The notes under the pieces are model-generated. The model was not told the DNA's origin and made no database searches. It worked only from the letters and a program-made list of their open reading frames with translations. From NCBI RefSeq assembly GCF_012911935.1, contig NZ_JAAXLA010000023.1, positions 1-64,000 on the forward strand: a DNA stretch of 64,000 nt, written 5' to 3'. How positions within the stretch are numbered: the stretch's first letter is position 1; each line of letters starts with the position of its first letter. This stretch comes from Pseudonocardia acidicola (GTDB lineage Bacteria; Actinomycetota; Actinomycetes; Mycobacteriales; Pseudonocardiaceae). Positions 43,859 to 55,637 of the stretch are shown one piece after another. The position numbers and the translations under genes are program-made.

Positions 43859-45652
43859 ATGAGTTCCCACGTGCTGACCGCCGTGGCGTGGCCCTACGCC
43901 AACGGCCCCCGGCACATCGGCCATGTCTCCGGTATCGGTGTGCCCTCCGATGTGTTCTCCCGCTACCAGCGGATGGCCGGCAACCGGGTGCTCATGGTCT
44001 CCGGCAGCGACGAGCACGGGACCCCGATCACGGTGCAGGCCGATAAGGAGGGCCTGACGCCGCAGCAGACCGTCGACAAGTACCACCGGATCATCTCCGA
44101 GGACCTGCGCGGGCTGGGGGTCACCTACGACCTCTACACCCGCACCACCACCGGCAACCACGCCCAGGTGGTCCAGGAGATCTTCAAGGCGCTGTACCGC
44201 AACGGCTACGTCATCCCGAAGACCACGACCGGCGCGATCAGCCCGTCGACCGGGCGCACGCTGCCCGACCGCTACGTCGAGGGCACCTGCCCCATCTGCG
44301 GCTACGACGGCGCGCGCGGCGACCAGTGCGACAACTGCGGCAACCAGCTCGACGCGGCCGAGCTGATCAACCCGCGCTCGCGGATCAACGGCGAGGTGCC
44401 GAAGTTCGTCGAGACCGAGCACCTGTTCCTCGACCTGCCGGCGTTCACCGAGACGCTGGGCAAGTGGCTGTCGACCAAGACCGGCTGGCGGCCCAACGTT
44501 CTGAACTTCACCAAGAACCTGGTCGACGACATGCGGCCGCGGCCGATCACCCGCGACCTCGACTGGGGTGTGACGATCCCGCTGGACGGCTGGCGCGACC
44601 AGCCCCTCAAGCGGTTCTACGTGTGGTTCGACGCGGTGATCGGCTACTTCTCGGCCAGCGTCGAGTGGGCCCGGCGCAGCGGCGACCCGGACGCCTGGAA
44701 GGCGTGGTGGAACGACCCGGACGCGGAGGTCGTGCACTTCATGGGCAAGGACAACATCACCTTCCACGCCCAGATCTGGCCGGCCCTGCTGCTCGGGCAC
44801 AACGGGCAAGGCGACCGCGGCGGTGAGCCCGGCCCGTACGGCCTGCTGAACCTGCCCACCGAGATCGCCTCGAGCGAGTTCCTCACGATGAGCGGGTCGA
44901 AGTTCTCCACCTCCCGCGGCACGGTGATCTACCTGCACGACTTCCTGCGCGAGTTCGGGCCGGACTCCCTGCGGTACTTCATCTCCGCCGCCGGCCCGGA
45001 GACCCAGGACGTCGACTTCACCTGGGACGAGTTCGTCCGCCGGGTGAACTTCGAGCTGAACAACGAGTGGGGCAACCTCGTCAACCGGTCGATCTCGATG
45101 GCGTACAAGAACAACGGCGCCATCCCTGCAGCGCCGAGGCCGACGGCGGCCGACGAGGAACTGCTCGCGCTGTCCCGCGCGGCGTTCGACACGGTCGGCG
45201 GGCACCTGCAGCGGTCACGGTTCCGGGCCGCGATCACCGAGGCGATGCGGGTCGTCGGGGCGGCGAACAAGTACCTGTCCGAGCAGGAGCCCTGGAAGCT
45301 GAAGGACGACCCGGAGCGGCGGGACACGGTCCTGCACACCGCGCTGCAGGTCGTGCAGGACGCGAACACGCTGCTCACCCCGTTCCTGCCGCACGCGGCG
45401 CAGAAGGTGCACGAGGCGCTGGGCGGAACCGGGATCTGGGCCGCCCAGCCCGAGCTGCTCGACGTGCCCGACCTCGACATCCCGGGCCGGATCAATCCGA
45501 TCCTGACCGGCGACTACACCCGGGAGCAGGCCCGCTGGGTCTCCACGCCGATCCAGGTCGGCCGCCCGTTGCAGAAGCCGACGCCGATCTTCTCCAAGCT
45601 CCCCCCGGAGTTGGGCGAGACCGGCCCGGAATGGGCCCCCATTGAGCGCTGA
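43859..45652 (+). CDS. metG: Methionyl-tRNA synthetase
   Basis: The 597-residue class I synthetase has the HIGH motif as PRHIGH ([16 protein letters not shown]), the zinc knuckle [18 protein letters not shown], the KMSKS-type motif as [12 protein letters not shown], and the anticodon-binding helical domain. No C-terminal tRNA-binding extension is present. It charges tRNA-Met in the cytosol. It heads the conserved metG-tatD-rpfB-ksgA-ispE run. Confidence 0.96.
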   Translation: MSSHVLTAVAWPYANGPRHIGHVSGIGVPSDVFSRYQRMAGNRVLMVSGSDEHGTPITVQADKEGLTPQQTVDKYHRIISEDLRGLGVTYDLYTRTTTGNHAQVVQEIFKALYRNGYVIPKTTTGAISPSTGRTLPDRYVEGTCPICGYDGARGDQCDNCGNQLDAAELINPRSRINGEVPKFVETEHLFLDLPAFTETLGKWLSTKTGWRPNVLNFTKNLVDDMRPRPITRDLDWGVTIPLDGWRDQPLKRFYVWFDAVIGYFSASVEWARRSGDPDAWKAWWNDPDAEVVHFMGKDNITFHAQIWPALLLGHNGQGDRGGEPGPYGLLNLPTEIASSEFLTMSGSKFSTSRGTVIYLHDFLREFGPDSLRYFISAAGPETQDVDFTWDEFVRRVNFELNNEWGNLVNRSISMAYKNNGAIPAAPRPTAADEELLALSRAAFDTVGGHLQRSRFRAAITEAMRVVGAANKYLSEQEPWKLKDDPERRDTVLHTALQVVQDANTLLTPFLPHAAQKVHEALGGTGIWAAQPELLDVPDLDIPGRINPILTGDYTREQARWVSTPIQVGRPLQKPTPIFSKLPPELGETGPEWAPIER

Positions 45653-45659
45653 CGCGCCT

Positions 45660-45699
45660 GTGCGCGGAAATAGTCGCTGCAGCGACTATTTCCGCGCAC
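45660..45699. repeat. 40-bp perfect palindrome between metG and tatD
   Basis: The left arm GTGCGCGGAAATAGTCGCTG (45660-45679) is followed directly by its exact reverse complement (45680-45699). It starts 7 bp after the metG stop and ends 19 bp before the tatD start. The AT-rich arm centre (GGAAATAGT) stands out from the surrounding GC. It could end metG transcription or be a dispersed palindromic element; the zero-length centre means a hairpin would open 4 nt or so at the tip. Confidence 0.9.
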
Positions 45700-45718
45700 G
45701 AGCGGCGGAGCCGCCACA

Positions 45719-46600
45719 GTGAGCGCAGCGAACCGCCGGGAGCGGCCGGAGCCGCCGGAGCCGTTGCCGGTGCCGACGGTCGACGCGCACACCCACCTCG
45801 ACGCGTGCGGTTGCGTCGAGGCCGCCGACGTCGCCACCGCCATGGACCGGGCGGCCGCGGTCGGGGTCACCCGGGTGGTGACGATCGCCGACGACCTGCC
45901 CGCGGCCCGGTGGGCGGTCCAGGCCGCGCACTGGGACGACCGGGTTGCCGCTGCCGTCGCGCTGCACCCGACCCGCACCGCTGCGCTCACCGAGGACGAT
46001 CACGCCGAGATCGAGCGGCTCGCCCGGGACCCGCGGGTCGTCGCGGTCGGGGAGACCGGCCTCGACTACTACTGGGATCACTCCCCGCCGCAGGCCCAGC
46101 AGGAGTCCTTCCGCCGGCACATCGATCTGGCCAAGCGGCTGGGCAAGCCGCTGATGATCCACGACCGGGAGGCCCACGAGGACGTCCTGCGCATCCTCTC
46201 GGAGGAGGGGGCGCCGGACGAGGTGATCTTCCACTGCTTCTCCGGGGACGCGGAGATGGCCCGGCGCTGCGCCGAAGCCGGTTACCTCATGTCCTTCGCC
46301 GGGCCGGTCACGTTCCGCAACGCCCGGGAGCTGCAGGAGGCGGCCGTCGTGGTCCCCGAGGACCTGCTGCTGGTGGAGACGGATGCGCCGTTCCTGACCC
46401 CGCACCCCCACCGCGGGCGGGCCAACGAGCCGTACTGCCTGCCGTGGACCGTGCGCGCGTTGGCGGCTCTACGAGGGGTTTCCGACGAGCGGATCGCCGA
46501 GAGCGCCGAACGCAACGCCGAGCGGGTGTTCCGGCTCGAGGAGTTGCCGCCGGTCGTGCGCAGCGTCACGCCTGGCGCTGAAGATGCTCGCTCGGCGTAG
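45719..46600 (+). CDS. tatD: TatD-family metal-dependent deoxyribonuclease
   Basis: The 293-residue TIM-barrel protein has the metal ligands in VDAHTHLDA, the Glu in AVGETGLDYYWD, His in LMIHDREAHED and IFHCFSGD, and the last Asp in LLVETDAPFLTP. TatD nucleases trim DNA or RNA 3' ends and take part in repair and RNA quality control. GTG start at 45719 with GGAG about 9 bp upstream. Confidence 0.95.
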   Translation: MSAANRRERPEPPEPLPVPTVDAHTHLDACGCVEAADVATAMDRAAAVGVTRVVTIADDLPAARWAVQAAHWDDRVAAAVALHPTRTAALTEDDHAEIERLARDPRVVAVGETGLDYYWDHSPPQAQQESFRRHIDLAKRLGKPLMIHDREAHEDVLRILSEEGAPDEVIFHCFSGDAEMARRCAEAGYLMSFAGPVTFRNARELQEAAVVVPEDLLLVETDAPFLTPHPHRGRANEPYCLPWTVRALAALRGVSDERIAESAERNAERVFRLEELPPVVRSVTPGAEDARSA

Positions 46601-46673
46601 CTGAGAGTCCACTCAGCGCTCACAGGGTGTCGCGAGTGGGTGCCGTCCCCGGCCCCCCGTTACGGTTCCGTGA

Positions 46674-48587
<1,914 letters not shown>

Positions 48588-48617
48588 GTGCTGGTCAGCG
48601 CCCGGAATGATGGGGGT

Positions 48618-49493
48618 GTGAGTAGCACTCCGGAGGCGTTGGCGTCGCGGCTGCTCGGGCCTGCCGAGGTCCGAGCGCTGGCCGAGCGGCTCGACCTGCG
48701 GCCGACCAAGCGCCTCGGGCAGAACTTCGTGCACGACCCGAACACGGTCCGCCGGATCGTGCGGTCGGCCGAGCTCACCAGCGACGACGTGGTGCTCGAG
48801 GTCGGCCCCGGGCTCGGGTCGCTGACCCTGGCCCTGCTGCCTGCCGTGGCCGCGGTGCACGCCGTCGAGATCGACCCGGTGCTGGCGGCCGCGCTGCCCG
48901 GGACCGCCGCCGAACGGGCCCCGGCGCTGGCCGACCGGCTTACCGTGATCAACACCGACGCGCTGCGGGTGCGGGCCGCGGACCTCGACGGGCTCCCGTC
49001 GCCGACCGCGATCGTCGCCAACCTGCCCTACAACGTCGGGGTGCCGGTGCTGCTGCACCTGCTCGCCGAGTTGCCGGGGCTGCGCCGGGGGCTGGTCATG
49101 GTGCAGGCCGAGGTGGCCGAACGGCTCGCCGCCCCGCCCGGCAGCCGCACCTACGGGGTGCCGAGCGCGAAGCTCGCCTGGTTCGCCGAGGCGCGCCGGA
49201 CCGGTCCGGTCCCGCGCGCGGTGTTCTGGCCGGTGCCCAATGTCGATTCCGGGCTGCTGGCGTTCACCCGCCGGGAGCCGCCGGCCGGGCCGTCGCGCGC
49301 CGTTGTGTTCGCGCTCGTCGACGCCGCGTTCGCCCAGCGCCGCAAGGCATTGCGCTCGGCGTTGTCGGGCTGGGCGGGCTCACCGGCCGCGGCCGAGCAG
49401 GCGCTGCGCACCGCCGGGATCGACCCGCTGGTCCGCGCCGAACGGCTCGGCATCGCTGACTTCGCCCGGCTCGCCGCGGCCCGTCCCGAGTGA
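48618..49493 (+). CDS. ksgA: 16S rRNA (A1518/A1519-N6) dimethyltransferase
   Basis: The 291-residue protein shows [20 protein letters not shown], the SAM motif [26 protein letters not shown] and the catalytic NLPY ([17 protein letters not shown]). These are RsmA/KsgA hallmarks. It dimethylates two adenines of helix 45 late in 30S assembly. GTG at 48618 with GGGGG upstream. It follows rpfB by 30 bp as in M. tuberculosis. Confidence 0.95.
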   Translation: MSSTPEALASRLLGPAEVRALAERLDLRPTKRLGQNFVHDPNTVRRIVRSAELTSDDVVLEVGPGLGSLTLALLPAVAAVHAVEIDPVLAAALPGTAAERAPALADRLTVINTDALRVRAADLDGLPSPTAIVANLPYNVGVPVLLHLLAELPGLRRGLVMVQAEVAERLAAPPGSRTYGVPSAKLAWFAEARRTGPVPRAVFWPVPNVDSGLLAFTRREPPAGPSRAVVFALVDAAFAQRRKALRSALSGWAGSPAAAEQALRTAGIDPLVRAERLGIADFARLAAARPE

Positions 49494-49578
49494 GGTTCCG
49501 GACCGATCACCCAGGCGCGACGGGCGGTGTCGGCCACGGTCACGGGCCGTCCGGCGTCGGCGCACGTAGGGTTGAAAG

Positions 49579-50553
49579 GTGCTGTCCGCCGTACCGCCCC
49601 CCGTCACCGTGCGCGTCCCCGGGAAGATCAACTTGCATCTGGCCGTCGGCGGACTGCGCCCGGACGGGTTCCACGACCTGGTCACCGTCTTCCACGCGGT
49701 GAGCTTGTTCGACGAGATCACCGTGGTCGCCGCCGACGAACCCGGGATCGAGGTGTACGGCGAGGGTGTGGCAGAGGTCCCCGTCGACGACACCAACCTG
49801 GCCTGGCGCGCCGTCCAGTTGCTCGCCCGGCACGCCGACCGCGATCCGGACGTCCGGGTGGTGCTGCGCAAGGGCATCCCGGTCGCCGGTGGGATGGCCG
49901 GCGGCAGCGCCGACGCGGCGGGCACGCTCGTCGCGCTGTCTGCGCTGTGGAAGCTCGACCTGACCCGCGACGAACTCTCCGAGATGGCCGCTGCACTCGG
50001 CAGCGACGTCACGTTCGGCCTGCACGGCGGGACCGCGCTGGGCACCGGCCGCGGCGAGCAGATCGTTCCGGTGCTGTCCCGGCACAACCAGCACTGGGTG
50101 ATCGCGCTGCACCGCCAGGGCCTGTCCACACCCGCAGTCTTCGGTGAGCTCGACCGGTTGCGCGGCGACGCCGAGCCGCTGGAGCGCCCGGTCGAACCGG
50201 TGCTCGAGGCGCTCGCGGGCGGGGACCCGCGCCAGCTCGCGCTGTCACTGGGCAACGACCTGCAGGCGGCCGCGGTGAGCATGGCACCGGAGTTGCGCCG
50301 CACCCTGCGCGCCGGGGTGAACGCCGGCGCGCTGGCCGGCATCGTGTCCGGTTCCGGGCCGACCTGCGCGTTCCTGTGCACCGACGCCGATGCCGCGATC
50401 GAGGTGGCCACCGAACTGGCCGGGGCCGGAGTGTGCCGCACCGTGCGGGTCGCGCACGGGCCCGTGCCCGGTGCTCGCGTCGTCGACGCGCACGATCCAC
50501 CGCCGGGCCCGTCCGGTCCGCCGACCGGCTCCTGGCCCCCGGTGCGTGCCTGA
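49579..50553 (+). CDS. ispE: 4-diphosphocytidyl-2-C-methyl-D-erythritol kinase
   Basis: The 324-residue GHMP kinase has [20 protein letters not shown] (substrate Lys), the ATP loop [17 protein letters not shown], an acidic catalytic residue in [12 protein letters not shown] and the motif 3 [11 protein letters not shown]. It phosphorylates CDP-ME in the MEP isoprenoid pathway. The final 25 residues are Pro-rich. The stop overlaps the ABC-F start (TGATG), so the two are translationally coupled. Confidence 0.95.
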   Translation: MLSAVPPPVTVRVPGKINLHLAVGGLRPDGFHDLVTVFHAVSLFDEITVVAADEPGIEVYGEGVAEVPVDDTNLAWRAVQLLARHADRDPDVRVVLRKGIPVAGGMAGGSADAAGTLVALSALWKLDLTRDELSEMAAALGSDVTFGLHGGTALGTGRGEQIVPVLSRHNQHWVIALHRQGLSTPAVFGELDRLRGDAEPLERPVEPVLEALAGGDPRQLALSLGNDLQAAAVSMAPELRRTLRAGVNAGALAGIVSGSGPTCAFLCTDADAAIEVATELAGAGVCRTVRVAHGPVPGARVVDAHDPPPGPSGPPTGSWPPVRA

Positions 50554-52346
50554 TGGCGGGGCAGAATCTGATCAATCTCGAGGCGGTCACCGCGCACGTT
50601 CCCGGTGACGCCTCGCGCGTGCTGCTCGACGCGGTGTCGCTCGGCGTCGAGCGCGGCGAGCGGATCGGCGTCGTCGGGCTCAACGGCGGCGGCAAGACCA
50701 CGCTGCTCGACATCCTGTCCGGCCGCCGGGCGCCGCAGGGCGGCCGGGTCAGCAGGCTCGGCGGGCTGAAGCTCGCGCACCTCGCGCAGGGCGACGCGCT
50801 GCCTGCCGGTGCCCGGATCCGCGACATCGTGCTGGCCGAGTGGGACGGTGCCGCCGACCACGAGTGGGCGGCCGACGCGAAGGTTCGCGACGTGCTGTCC
50901 GGGCTGGGCATCAACGACCTGGACCGCACCGTCGACGGGCTGTCCGGCGGGGAGAAGCGCCGCGTCGCGCTGGCCGCGGCGCTCGTCGGCGACCCCGACC
51001 TCGTCGTGCTCGACGAGCCGACCAACCACCTCGACGTCGAGGGGGTCGGCTGGCTGGCCCAGCATCTGCTGTCCCGCCGGTGCGGCGTCGTGGTCGTGAC
51101 GCACGATCGCTGGTTCCTCGATGCGGTGTGCACGCGGACCTGGGAGGTCGCGGGCGGGCGCGTCGAGAGCTACCTGGGCGGCTACGCCGACTGGGTCTAC
51201 GCCCGCGCCGAGCGGGCCCGGCAGGTCGACGCCGCGGAGGCCCGCCGGCGCAACCTCGCGCGCAAGGAGCTGGCCTGGCTGCGTCGCGGCGCCCCGGCCC
51301 GCACGTCCAAGCCGCGGTTCCGGATCGAGGCCGCCGAGGCCCTGATCGCCGACGTGCCGCCGCCGCGCAACACCGTCGAACTGCTCGGGTTCGCCACCAA
51401 CCGGCTCGGCAAGACCGTACTGGAGCTCGAGGACGCCACGGTGCGGATCGGCGACCGGGTGCTGCTGGACGGGGTGACCTGGCGGCTCGGGCCGGGTGAC
51501 CGCATCGGGATCGTCGGGGTCAACGGCTCGGGCAAGACCACCCTGCTGCGTTCGCTGACCGGGGAGCGGCCGCTCGCCGGCGGTGAGCGCGTGCAGGGCA
51601 CGACGGTGCAACTCGCGGAGCTGACGCAGGAGCTCGTCGACCTGCCGAAGGACATGCGGGTGCTCGAGGCGACCGAGGCCGTCGCGAAGTACGTGCGCCT
51701 GGGCAAGCAGGAGATGACGGCGTCGCAGGTGTTGGAGCGGCTGGGCTTCCCCGCGTCCCGCCAGTGGACGCCGGTGGGCCAGCTCTCCGGTGGCGAGCGG
51801 CGGCGGCTGCAGCTGACCCGGTTGCTCATGGCCGAGCCCAACGTGCTGCTGCTCGACGAGCCGACGAACGATCTCGACGTCGACACGCTGGCCAACCTGG
51901 AGGACCTGCTCGACGGATGGCCGGGGACGCTGGTCGTCGTCAGTCACGACCGGTATCTGGTGGAGCGGGTGTGCGACACCGTGGTCGCGCTGTTCGGCGA
52001 CGGCCGCATCACGCACCTGCCCGGCGGGATCGAGGAGTACCTGGCCCGGCGGGCGGCCGCGGGCAACGGTGCGCCGGTGGCCACCGCTGTGCGCCCCGCG
52101 GCGCCCTCGGCGTCGACCGGGGTGTCGGCGGCCGAGCAGCGCGCGGCCCGCAAGGAGGCCGCCCGGCTGGAGCGGCGGATGGAGACGCTGACCGGCAAGG
52201 AGGAGAAGCTGCACGCCAAGCTCGCCGAGGCCGCGACCGACCCCAAGCGGCTCCTCGAGCTCGATGCCGAGCTCAAGGCCGTGGTGGCCGAGCGGGAGAG
52301 CGTCGAGCTGGAGTGGCTGGCCGCCGCCGAACTGGCCGAGAGCTGA
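50553..52346 (+). CDS. ABC-F family ATPase
   Basis: The 597-residue protein has two ABC cassettes without membrane segments. Walker A is GLNGGGKTTLL and GVNGSGKTTLL, signatures LSGGEKRRVAL and LSGGERRRLQL, Walker B LVVLDEPTNHLD and LLLDEPTNDLD. A linker of about 70 residues (ERARQVDAAEARRRNLARKE) joins them, and the C-terminus is a charged coiled coil. ABC-F proteins act on the ribosome E site, either as translation factors (EttA/Uup-like) or for antibiotic protection. The Uup-like coiled coil and housekeeping context favour a general role. Confidence 0.9.
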   Translation: MAGQNLINLEAVTAHVPGDASRVLLDAVSLGVERGERIGVVGLNGGGKTTLLDILSGRRAPQGGRVSRLGGLKLAHLAQGDALPAGARIRDIVLAEWDGAADHEWAADAKVRDVLSGLGINDLDRTVDGLSGGEKRRVALAAALVGDPDLVVLDEPTNHLDVEGVGWLAQHLLSRRCGVVVVTHDRWFLDAVCTRTWEVAGGRVESYLGGYADWVYARAERARQVDAAEARRRNLARKELAWLRRGAPARTSKPRFRIEAAEALIADVPPPRNTVELLGFATNRLGKTVLELEDATVRIGDRVLLDGVTWRLGPGDRIGIVGVNGSGKTTLLRSLTGERPLAGGERVQGTTVQLAELTQELVDLPKDMRVLEATEAVAKYVRLGKQEMTASQVLERLGFPASRQWTPVGQLSGGERRRLQLTRLLMAEPNVLLLDEPTNDLDVDTLANLEDLLDGWPGTLVVVSHDRYLVERVCDTVVALFGDGRITHLPGGIEEYLARRAAAGNGAPVATAVRPAAPSASTGVSAAEQRAARKEAARLERRMETLTGKEEKLHAKLAEAATDPKRLLELDAELKAVVAERESVELEWLAAAELAES

Positions 52347-52347
52347 C

Positions 52348-52489
52348 CCGCGAGTCGGCAGTTTCAGGAGGGTGAGTCGGCAACTTCTGGTGAGCCGATG
52401 CGTGTTCTCCCGCAACCCGGAGCTCCCGGAACCGCCGACTCGGCCTTCCGGAACTGCCGACTCGCGGTCCCGGAACTGCCGACTCGCGG
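52348..52489. repeat. Cluster of five copies of an 18-bp element, in both orientations
   Basis: The element GGAACTGCCGACTCGCGG occurs perfectly at 52450-52467 and 52472-52489, with variants at 52428-52445 (direct) and, inverted, at 52348-52365 and 52371-52387. All sit between the convergent stops of the ABC-F gene and the dipeptidase gene. The outer inverted copies can pair into a long stem-loop. It may be a bidirectional terminator that grew by copying a mobile palindromic element. Confidence 0.85.
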
Positions 52490-52490
52490 G

Positions 52491-53840
52491 TTAGGGGCGG
52501 GTGAGTTCGGCCAGGAGGAGGGCTTCGGCGAGTACGCCCTTGCCGAACATCTCGAGGTGCAGGCTCTCGTCGATGCCGTGCCAGCGACTCGCCGGGTCAC
52601 CGACCCCGGTGACGAGCACCGCGGCGCCCGGGAAGGTCCGGGCGAACTCGGCGATGAACGGGATCGAGCCGCCGATCCCGGTCTCCACCGCGGCGTTGCC
52701 GTAGGCCTCGGAGAACGCGCGGCGGGCGGCGTCGTAGGCGGCGCCGGTGCCGTCGAGGGTGAACGGCTCGGCGATCCCCGGGCCGGGGGTGACGGTGACC
52801 TGCGCGCCCCACGGCACGTGCGACTCCAGGTGCGCAGCCAGCGCGCGTTGGGCGGCGAGGGCGTCCTCGCCCGGCGCGATCCGCATGCTGACCATGGCCC
52901 GGGCCCGCGGGACGAGCACATTGGACGCCTCCGCGACCCGCGGCGCGTCGATGCCGAGCACCGCGACGGCGGGCTTGAGCCAAGTCCGCTCGGGAAGCGT
53001 CCCGGTGCCGAGCAGCTCGACACCGTCGAGCAGGCCGGCGTCGGAGCGGAACGTGGCCTCGTCCATGTCGGGGGCGTCGGAGTGCCCGCGGGCCAGGCCG
53101 GGGATCGCGACCTCGCCCTTGGCGTCGTGCAGCGCACCGAGCGTCGTGCACAGCGCGGTCAGGGCGTCGCCGACCGGCCCGCCGTAGACCCCGGAGTGCA
53201 CCGGGCGCTCCAGCATCGCGACCTCGACGGTGACGTCGACCAGGCCGCGCAGGCTGGTGGTCAGGGCCGGGACGTCGACGGCGGGGTTGGCCGCGTCGGC
53301 GATGACGATGACGTCGGCGGTGAGCAGTTCGTGGTGGGAGCGCAACAGCGCCGGCAGGGTGGGGGAGCCGGACTCCTCCTCGCCCTCGATGAACAGCGTG
53401 ACCCCGACCGGCGGGTGGCCCTGGTAGGCGCGCAGCACGGCCAGGTGCGTCATCACGCCGGCCTTGTCGTCGGCGGCCCCGCGGCCGTAGAGCCGGCCGT
53501 CACGCTCGGTCGGTTCGAACGGCGGGCTGGTCCAGTGCTCGTCGCCGCCGGTGGGCTGGACGTCGTGGTGGGCGTAGAGCAGCACGGTCGGCTGGCCCTC
53601 GGGCGCCGGCCACTGCGCGACGACGGCCGGTGCCCCGCCCTCGGCGGCGACGATCTGCACGGCCGCGGCGCCGGCCGCGCGGGCCAGCTCGGCCACGGTC
53701 TCGGCACTGCGGCGGGTGTCCTCGGCGTGTGCGGGGTCGGCCCAGATGCTCGGGATGCGTACCAGTCGCTCGAGGTCGGCCCGGGCGGCGGGCAGGGCAT
53801 CGGTCACGGCGGCGGCGAGGTTCTCACGCGGGTCCGGCAC
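52491..53840 (-). CDS. M20-family dipeptidase/deacylase
   Basis: The 449-residue protein has the two-zinc peptidase pattern: LLYAHHDVQPTG (His ligand, catalytic Asp), RGAADDKAGVM (bridging Asp), EGEEESGSP (general-base Glu and ligand) and, near the end, WHGIDESLHLE with the last His ligand. A dimerisation lid domain lies between about 200 and 310. It most likely cleaves dipeptides or N-acyl amino acids in the cytosol. GTG start at 53840. Divergent from the acyl-AMP-ligase gene. Confidence 0.9.
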   Translation of the reverse strand: MPDPRENLAAAVTDALPAARADLERLVRIPSIWADPAHAEDTRRSAETVAELARAAGAAAVQIVAAEGGAPAVVAQWPAPEGQPTVLLYAHHDVQPTGGDEHWTSPPFEPTERDGRLYGRGAADDKAGVMTHLAVLRAYQGHPPVGVTLFIEGEEESGSPTLPALLRSHHELLTADVIVIADAANPAVDVPALTTSLRGLVDVTVEVAMLERPVHSGVYGGPVGDALTALCTTLGALHDAKGEVAIPGLARGHSDAPDMDEATFRSDAGLLDGVELLGTGTLPERTWLKPAVAVLGIDAPRVAEASNVLVPRARAMVSMRIAPGEDALAAQRALAAHLESHVPWGAQVTVTPGPGIAEPFTLDGTGAAYDAARRAFSEAYGNAAVETGIGGSIPFIAEFARTFPGAAVLVTGVGDPASRWHGIDESLHLEMFGKGVLAEALLLAELTRP

Positions 53841-53905
53841 GCCAGAAGATGCTACGCCGAGCGGTCTTCACCATCGGCCACCCGGCGACACGTAGGCTCG
53901 CGCCC

Positions 53906-55573
53906 ATGTCCCGGTTCCTCACGATGTTGCTGGACACGGCCACCCGATCCGACCGCGGGATGACCACAGGAGAACCGGGCGATCCGGTCCGCCGTACGTG
54001 GCCCGAGGTGCACGCGACGGCGCTGCGGATGGCCGCGGCGCTGCAGGCGGGCGGCGACGGCGTGCGGGGGCTGAGCCGCGGCGCGGCGGTGGCCGTGCTG
54101 GCCGGCGAGCCGGCCACGATCGCCCCGGCCGCGCAGGCGGTGTGGCTCTCCGGCGGCAGTGTGACGATGCTGCACCAGCCGACCCCGCGGACCGACCTGG
54201 CCGCGTGGGCCGAGGACACGGTCACCGTGCTGGAGATGATCGACGCGCAACTGATCCTGCTGGGCGCCCCGTTCGACGCGCTGGCCCCGGTGCTCACCGA
54301 GCGCGGCATCGCGTTCCGCAGGCTGGCCGACCTGGACGCCGATCCGAGCGGCCTGGCCACCCCCTCCGCGGACGTCGCGGGGGAGGACGACACCGCGCTG
54401 CTGCAGCTGACCAGCGGGTCCACCGCTGAGCCCAAGGCAGTACGGATCACCCACCGCAACCTGTTCGCCAACATCGGCGCGATGGTCGAGGCGGCCTGCC
54501 TCGACATCTCCCGCGACGTGATGGTGTCCTGGCTGCCGCTGTTCCACGACATGGGGATGGTCGGGTTCCTGACCGTGCCCATGGCGACCGGGCTCGAGCT
54601 GGTGACCGTGACCCCGTCGGACTTCCTGTCCCGGCCGCTGCTGTGGGCCGAGCTGATCTCGAAGTACCGCGGCACCGTCACCGCCGCGCCGAACTTCGCC
54701 TATGCCGTGCTCGCCCGCCAGCTCGCCCGGGCCGAGGGCACGCTGGATCTGTCGAGCATGCGGTTCGCGCTCAACGGCGCCGAGCCGATCGACCCCGACG
54801 CGGTTGTCGCGTTCACCACGGCGGGTGCCCGGTACGGGCTCAGCCCGGACTCGGTGGTGTGCGCCTACGGGATGGCCGAGACCGCCCTCGGAGTGTCGTT
54901 CGCGCCGTGCGACACCGGGCTGCAGATCGACCACGTCGACGCTGAGCAGCTCGAGAAACATCGCCGCGCGGTGCCCGCGAGCTACGGCCCGGTGCGCCGC
55001 TTCCCCAAGCTGGGCCCGCCGCTGCCCGGTATCGAGGTGCGGGTGGTCGGCGACGACGGGACGGTCCTCGGCGAGCGCGAGGTCGGGGTGCTGCAGCTGC
55101 GCGGCGAGTCGGTGACCCCCGGCTACCTGACCGTCCACGGGCCGCAGTCCACACAGGACGCAGACGGCTGGCTGGACACGGGGGACGAGGGCTACCTGGC
55201 CGGCGGCACCGTGGTGGTCTGCGGCCGGCGCAAGGACGTGATCATCATGGCCGGGCGCAACATCTACCCGACCGACATCGAGCGCGCCGCGGCCGGCACC
55301 GACGGCGTGCGGGCCGGCAACACGGTGGCGGTGCGGCTGACCGCAGGGGAGGGCCGGCACCGCGAGTCGTTCCTGGTGGCGGTGGAGTCGCGCCGGGCCG
55401 GCGACGCGGAGGCCGAACAGCTCATCCGCAAGGACGTGATCTCGCGGGTGGTGTCGGCGGTCGGGGTGCGCCCCGCCGAGGTCGTCGTGCTGAAGCCCGG
55501 CAGCCTGCCCAAGACGCCCTCGGGAAAGCTCCGCCGCGCCGCGACCCGGGACCTGCTCGCCGCCCACGCCTGA
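53906..55573 (+). CDS. Fatty-acyl-AMP ligase-like protein (Rv1013/Pks16-type)
   Basis: The 555-residue ANL enzyme has the ATP loop LLQLTSGSTAEPKAVRITHR, SWLPLFHDMGMVGFLTVPMA, ALNGAEPIDPD, YGMAETALGVSF, DGWLDTGDEGYL, and a C-terminus with GRNIYPTDIERAA and the catalytic Lys in KTPSGKLRR. The LPLFHDMGM and YGMAE motifs are those of FAAL-type ligases, which activate fatty acids for transfer to carrier proteins. Its place just before pth matches pks16 (Rv1013). Partner carrier protein is not nearby. Confidence 0.85.
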   Translation: MSRFLTMLLDTATRSDRGMTTGEPGDPVRRTWPEVHATALRMAAALQAGGDGVRGLSRGAAVAVLAGEPATIAPAAQAVWLSGGSVTMLHQPTPRTDLAAWAEDTVTVLEMIDAQLILLGAPFDALAPVLTERGIAFRRLADLDADPSGLATPSADVAGEDDTALLQLTSGSTAEPKAVRITHRNLFANIGAMVEAACLDISRDVMVSWLPLFHDMGMVGFLTVPMATGLELVTVTPSDFLSRPLLWAELISKYRGTVTAAPNFAYAVLARQLARAEGTLDLSSMRFALNGAEPIDPDAVVAFTTAGARYGLSPDSVVCAYGMAETALGVSFAPCDTGLQIDHVDAEQLEKHRRAVPASYGPVRRFPKLGPPLPGIEVRVVGDDGTVLGEREVGVLQLRGESVTPGYLTVHGPQSTQDADGWLDTGDEGYLAGGTVVVCGRRKDVIIMAGRNIYPTDIERAAAGTDGVRAGNTVAVRLTAGEGRHRESFLVAVESRRAGDAEAEQLIRKDVISRVVSAVGVRPAEVVVLKPGSLPKTPSGKLRRAATRDLLAAHA

Positions 55574-55580
55574 ACGACGC

Positions 55581-55623
55581 GAAGGGGGCTTTCGCTGCGC
55601 TGGATGCAGCGAAAGCCCCCTTC
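55581..55623. terminator. 18-bp perfect stem hairpin between convergent genes
   Basis: GAAGGGGGCTTTCGCTGC (55581-55598), 7-nt loop, then the exact complement (55606-55623). It lies between the stops of the FAAL-like gene and pth, 7 and 14 bp away. It can end transcription from both sides. The arm end TCGCTGC is shared with the 40-bp palindrome after metG. Confidence 0.8.
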
Positions 55624-55637
55624 ATGGCGGATCGGGG

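Noticed and set aside
49380..52415. Reverse-strand open frame of 1011 codons
   Set aside because: It runs antisense to ispE and the ABC-F gene, which have full motifs. It is an artefact of high GC.
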